A stretch of DNA of 64,000 bases from contig NZ_JAHRCU010000021.1 in NCBI RefSeq assembly GCF_019083995.1, positions 23,943 through 87,942 on the forward strand, in the 5' to 3' direction. The stretch is from Roseococcus sp. SDR (GTDB taxonomy: Bacteria > Pseudomonadota > Alphaproteobacteria > Acetobacterales > Acetobacteraceae). Each line of letters starts with the position of its first letter. Position 1 is the first letter of the stretch. Shown here piece after piece: positions 61,912-64,000 of the stretch. The notes beneath the pieces are model-generated. The model worked only from the letters and a program-made list of their open reading frames with translations. It had not been told where the DNA came from and ran no database searches. A program made the position numbers and the translations under genes.

Positions 61912-62345
61912 CCCGCCTGTTCCTCGCCGCCGCAACGCTGTCCGGCCTGACCTGGCTGATGAGCGGCCAGGCCTTTCCGCAAGCGGCACCAGGCCTGCGC
62001 TTCGAGCTGAACCGCCTGGAACCGCGCGACAACGCGGCCTGCCGCGTGTGGTTCGTGCTGCACAATTCCGGCGCGGAGGCGGTGGATCCGGTGCGGCTCG
62101 ACCTCGTGATCTTCGGCCGGGATGGGGTGGTGGGGCGGCGCATCGCGGTGGATGTCGGCCCGCTGCCGGGCGGGCGCACCCAGGCGCGCATCTTCGACCT
62201 GGCGGGCCTCGCCTGCGAGGGCATCGGCCAGGTGCTGCTGAATGACCTGCTCGCCTGCGGCGGAGCCGAGCCCGCGCAACGCAATGCCTGCCTTGACCGC
62301 CTGACGCTCGCCTCGCGCGTGGCGGCGGTTCCCTTCGAGAAGTGA
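61908..62345 (+). CDS. Small periplasmic protein before exbB
   Basis: 145 residues with a signal (LFLAAATLSGLTWLMSGQAFPQA). Mature part is beta-rich with Cys in NAACRVW, GLACEG, LACGG and NACLD, matching a small family that I recall near ExbB/ExbD in alphaproteobacteria, without known function. Four Cys suggest two disulfides. Confidence 0.65.
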   Translation: MTRLFLAAATLSGLTWLMSGQAFPQAAPGLRFELNRLEPRDNAACRVWFVLHNSGAEAVDPVRLDLVIFGRDGVVGRRIAVDVGPLPGGRTQARIFDLAGLACEGIGQVLLNDLLACGGAEPAQRNACLDRLTLASRVAAVPFEK

Positions 62346-62353
62346 GTTCACCT

Positions 62354-63073
62354 ATGGATCCCACCCCGACACTCGCCCTGCCGGCGGCCAGCGCGCATGA
62401 TCTCTCGCCCTGGGCCCTCTTCCTCATGGCGGACCCGATCGTGAAGGGGGTGATGCTGCTGCTGGTGGTCGCCTCGGTGATCTGCTGGGCGATCATCTTC
62501 GAGAAATGGGGCACGCTGCGCCGCCTCGGACGGGAGAGCCGCGCCCTGGCCCGGATGGCGGCCGATGAGCGCCCGCCGACGGCGCCGCCCGACCAGCCCG
62601 GCCTGCCCGCCGCCGCGCTGCGGGCGGGGCTGCCGGAATGGCGGCAGGGGCAGGGGGCGCGGGAGACGGATGGCGAGTACCGCGCCCGGCTCGATGCCGC
62701 GATGCGCAAGGCGGTGGCGCGCGAGGTGAAGCGCGCGGAACCCGGGCTCTCCTTCCTGGCCACCACGGGTTCGGTCGCGCCCTTCATCGGGCTGTTCGGC
62801 ACGGTCTGGGGCATCATGCGCAGCTTCGTGGGCATCGCGGCCTCCAACGACACCTCGCTCGCCGTCGTGGCACCGGGCATCGCCGAGGCGCTCTTCGCCA
62901 CCGCCATCGGCCTGGTGGCCGCCATTCCCGCCGTGATCGCCTATAACCGCATCCTCGCAGCACTCGGCGCGCTGCGGGGCGAGGCGCTCTCCGCCGCCTC
63001 GGACCTGGCCGCCCGGCTGGCCCGTGCCTCGGCGCTGACCGAGGCGCGGGGCCCGCGCCAGGTCGCGGATTAG
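62354..63073 (+). CDS. exbB: ExbB proton-channel protein (TolQ/MotA family)
   Basis: 239 residues from ATG 62354. Three membrane segments, first [31 protein letters not shown]. MotA/TolQ/ExbB core: [32 protein letters not shown] and [29 protein letters not shown]. With ExbD it turns proton flow into TonB movement that opens outer-membrane receptors. Confidence 0.93.
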   Translation: MDPTPTLALPAASAHDLSPWALFLMADPIVKGVMLLLVVASVICWAIIFEKWGTLRRLGRESRALARMAADERPPTAPPDQPGLPAAALRAGLPEWRQGQGARETDGEYRARLDAAMRKAVAREVKRAEPGLSFLATTGSVAPFIGLFGTVWGIMRSFVGIAASNDTSLAVVAPGIAEALFATAIGLVAAIPAVIAYNRILAALGALRGEALSAASDLAARLARASALTEARGPRQVAD

Positions 63074-63077
63074 CGCC

Positions 63078-63530
63078 ATGGCGATGACCCCGCTCGGCGC
63101 GCCGTCGGAGGATGAGGACGCGCCGCCGATGAGCGAGATCAACGTCACGCCCTTCGTGGATGTGATGCTGGTGCTGCTGGTGATCTTCATGGTGGCCGCG
63201 CCGATGATGATGGTGGGCGTGCCGGTGCAATTGCCGCAGACCGCCGCCCCGCGCATCGCGCAGACGGCGCCGCCGGTCGTCATCACGCTGGCGCGCGATG
63301 GCCGCGTCTTCCTGCGCCAGGAGGAAGTGCCCGAGGCGGAACTCGCCGCCCGCATCCGATCCCTGCGCGAGGCCGAGGCGAATGAGGCGCCCGTCTATGT
63401 GCGCGGCGACCGTGCCGTGCCCTATGGCGACGTGATGCGCGTGATGGGTCGCGTCACGGCCGCGGGTGTCACGCGCGTCTCGCTGATCGCCGAGGAACAG
63501 GCGGCCGGCGCCGCCATCCAGGCCCGCTGA
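63078..63530 (+). CDS. exbD: ExbD energy-transducing protein
   Basis: 150 residues from ATG 63078. One membrane helix near residues 25-45 with the proton-carrying Asp in the FVDVMLVLLVIFMVAAPMM segment, preceded by MSEINVTP. C-terminal periplasmic domain has RGDRAVPYGDVMRVMGRVTAAGV. Partner of ExbB; stop overlaps tonB. Confidence 0.93.
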   Translation: MAMTPLGAPSEDEDAPPMSEINVTPFVDVMLVLLVIFMVAAPMMMVGVPVQLPQTAAPRIAQTAPPVVITLARDGRVFLRQEEVPEAELAARIRSLREAEANEAPVYVRGDRAVPYGDVMRVMGRVTAAGVTRVSLIAEEQAAGAAIQAR

Positions 63531-64000
63531 TGCCGGATGGCGGATTTCTGCGCGCGGCCGCGGCACCGCCGCCGCCGGCCCCCGCCGCGCCCTCGCTCGC
63601 GCGGCGGTTTGCGGGGCCGGGGCTGCTCGCGGTCACGCTCCATGCCGCGGCGGTGCTGCCCTTTGTCTGGCCGTCTGCGACGCCGCCCGCGCCCAGCGTC
63701 ATCGACTCGGTCGAAATCGCGCCCTGGCCGGAGGCGATGGCGCCCGAGCCAGCCAGCAGCAGCGACGCGGCGGAACCCCTGGAGGTCGCGCCGGCGGAGC
63801 CTGTGGAGGCGAGGCCCGCGCCGCCCGAGCCGCTCATGCCGCCAGCGCCGCTGCGCCAAGCGCCGCCCGATCGCGCGACGGCCCTGCCGGACACGGACGC
63901 CGCGCCGCCGCCGCCCGAGCCACAGCGTGCCGAGGCAGCACCCCCGGACTCCGTGACGACGGAGCCGGCCCAGGAGATTGCGACGGAACCGCCACCCGAG
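63530..64000 (+). CDS. tonB: TonB-like energy transducer, 3' end outside the window
   Basis: 157 codons open to the window end, ATG 63530 overlapping the exbD stop. Cytoplasmic N-terminus, one membrane helix (GLLAVTLHAAAVLPFVW), then a periplasmic Pro/Glu/Ala-rich spacer (PEPLMPPAPLRQAPPD, APPPPEPQRAEAAPPD), which is the usual TonB design. The C-terminal TonB domain is beyond the window. Confidence 0.82.
   Translation, partial: MPDGGFLRAAAAPPPPAPAAPSLARRFAGPGLLAVTLHAAAVLPFVWPSATPPAPSVIDSVEIAPWPEAMAPEPASSSDAAEPLEVAPAEPVEARPAPPEPLMPPAPLRQAPPDRATALPDTDAAPPPPEPQRAEAAPPDSVTTEPAQEIATEPPPE

Noticed and set aside
1..64000. tRNA, rRNA genes and CRISPR arrays
   Set aside because: No cloverleaf-like sequence, rRNA segment or regularly spaced repeats were noticed in either strand; a covariance search was not possible.

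Overview
The window is about 70% GC, densely coded, with many ATGA or TGATG start/stop overlaps and an alphaproteobacterial gene repertoire. Gene content and protein style resemble a Roseomonas-like member of the Acetobacteraceae; this taxonomic call is an inference from gene content, not from a marker gene. No rRNA, tRNA or CRISPR array was seen.

Layout. (1) 1-4353: tail of an Opp/Dpp-type ABC importer operon ending in an alkaline-phosphatase-superfamily phosphodiesterase. (2) 4384-7825: a complete ptxABCD phosphite uptake and oxidation operon, preceded by a three-repeat Pho box. (3) 7847-8838: a decayed IS3-family element. (4) 9023-24967: a large catabolic island. A regulator made of a TIM-barrel sensor, a degenerate AAA+ domain and a Fis-type HTH is followed by a Liv-type ABC importer, a split version of the plant Tm-1 protein (UPF0261 plus TIM-barrel 'PEP hydrolase'), a double SRPBCC protein, a quinone oxidoreductase, a sugar isomerase/epimerase, a Gfo/Idh/MocA dehydrogenase, xylulokinase and xylose isomerase. 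(5) 25040-25631: back-to-back IS3-family relics. (6) 25763-31720: a vitamin B12 uptake operon on the minus strand behind a cobalamin riboswitch. (7) 31341-34927: broken de novo cobalamin genes (degenerate DUF1636, frameshifted cobC and cbiB, truncated cobB) with a perfect Zur-type palindrome. (8) 34727-37240: phage/plasmid scrap (terminase fragment, parDE, a DNA methyltransferase lacking its end). (9) 37546-40532: DJ-1/PfpI, phosphotriesterase-like and class III aminotransferase genes. (10) 40562-49384: a periplasmic copper island with two DUF2946 proteins, a beta-propeller, Sco, PCuAC, an MbnP/MbnH 'metallo-mystery pair' and a TonB receptor. (11) 49497-50325: serine recombinase remnant and another IS end. 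(12) 50354-64000: a siderophore-iron island (FecI, FecR, FecA, FhuF, FecBCDE, an ABC exporter, ExbB, ExbD, TonB) with two Fur-like boxes.

How it works together. The window is largely nutrient scavenging at the envelope: phosphite, B12, copper and ferric siderophore systems, three with a recognisable metal, phosphate or coenzyme switch in the DNA (Pho box, B12 riboswitch, Fur-like boxes). The B12 section records a shift from making to importing the cofactor. The least described pieces are the Liv/Tm-1-like sugar island with its unusual regulator, and the copper island. All assignments come from reading the sequence; no database search was run.
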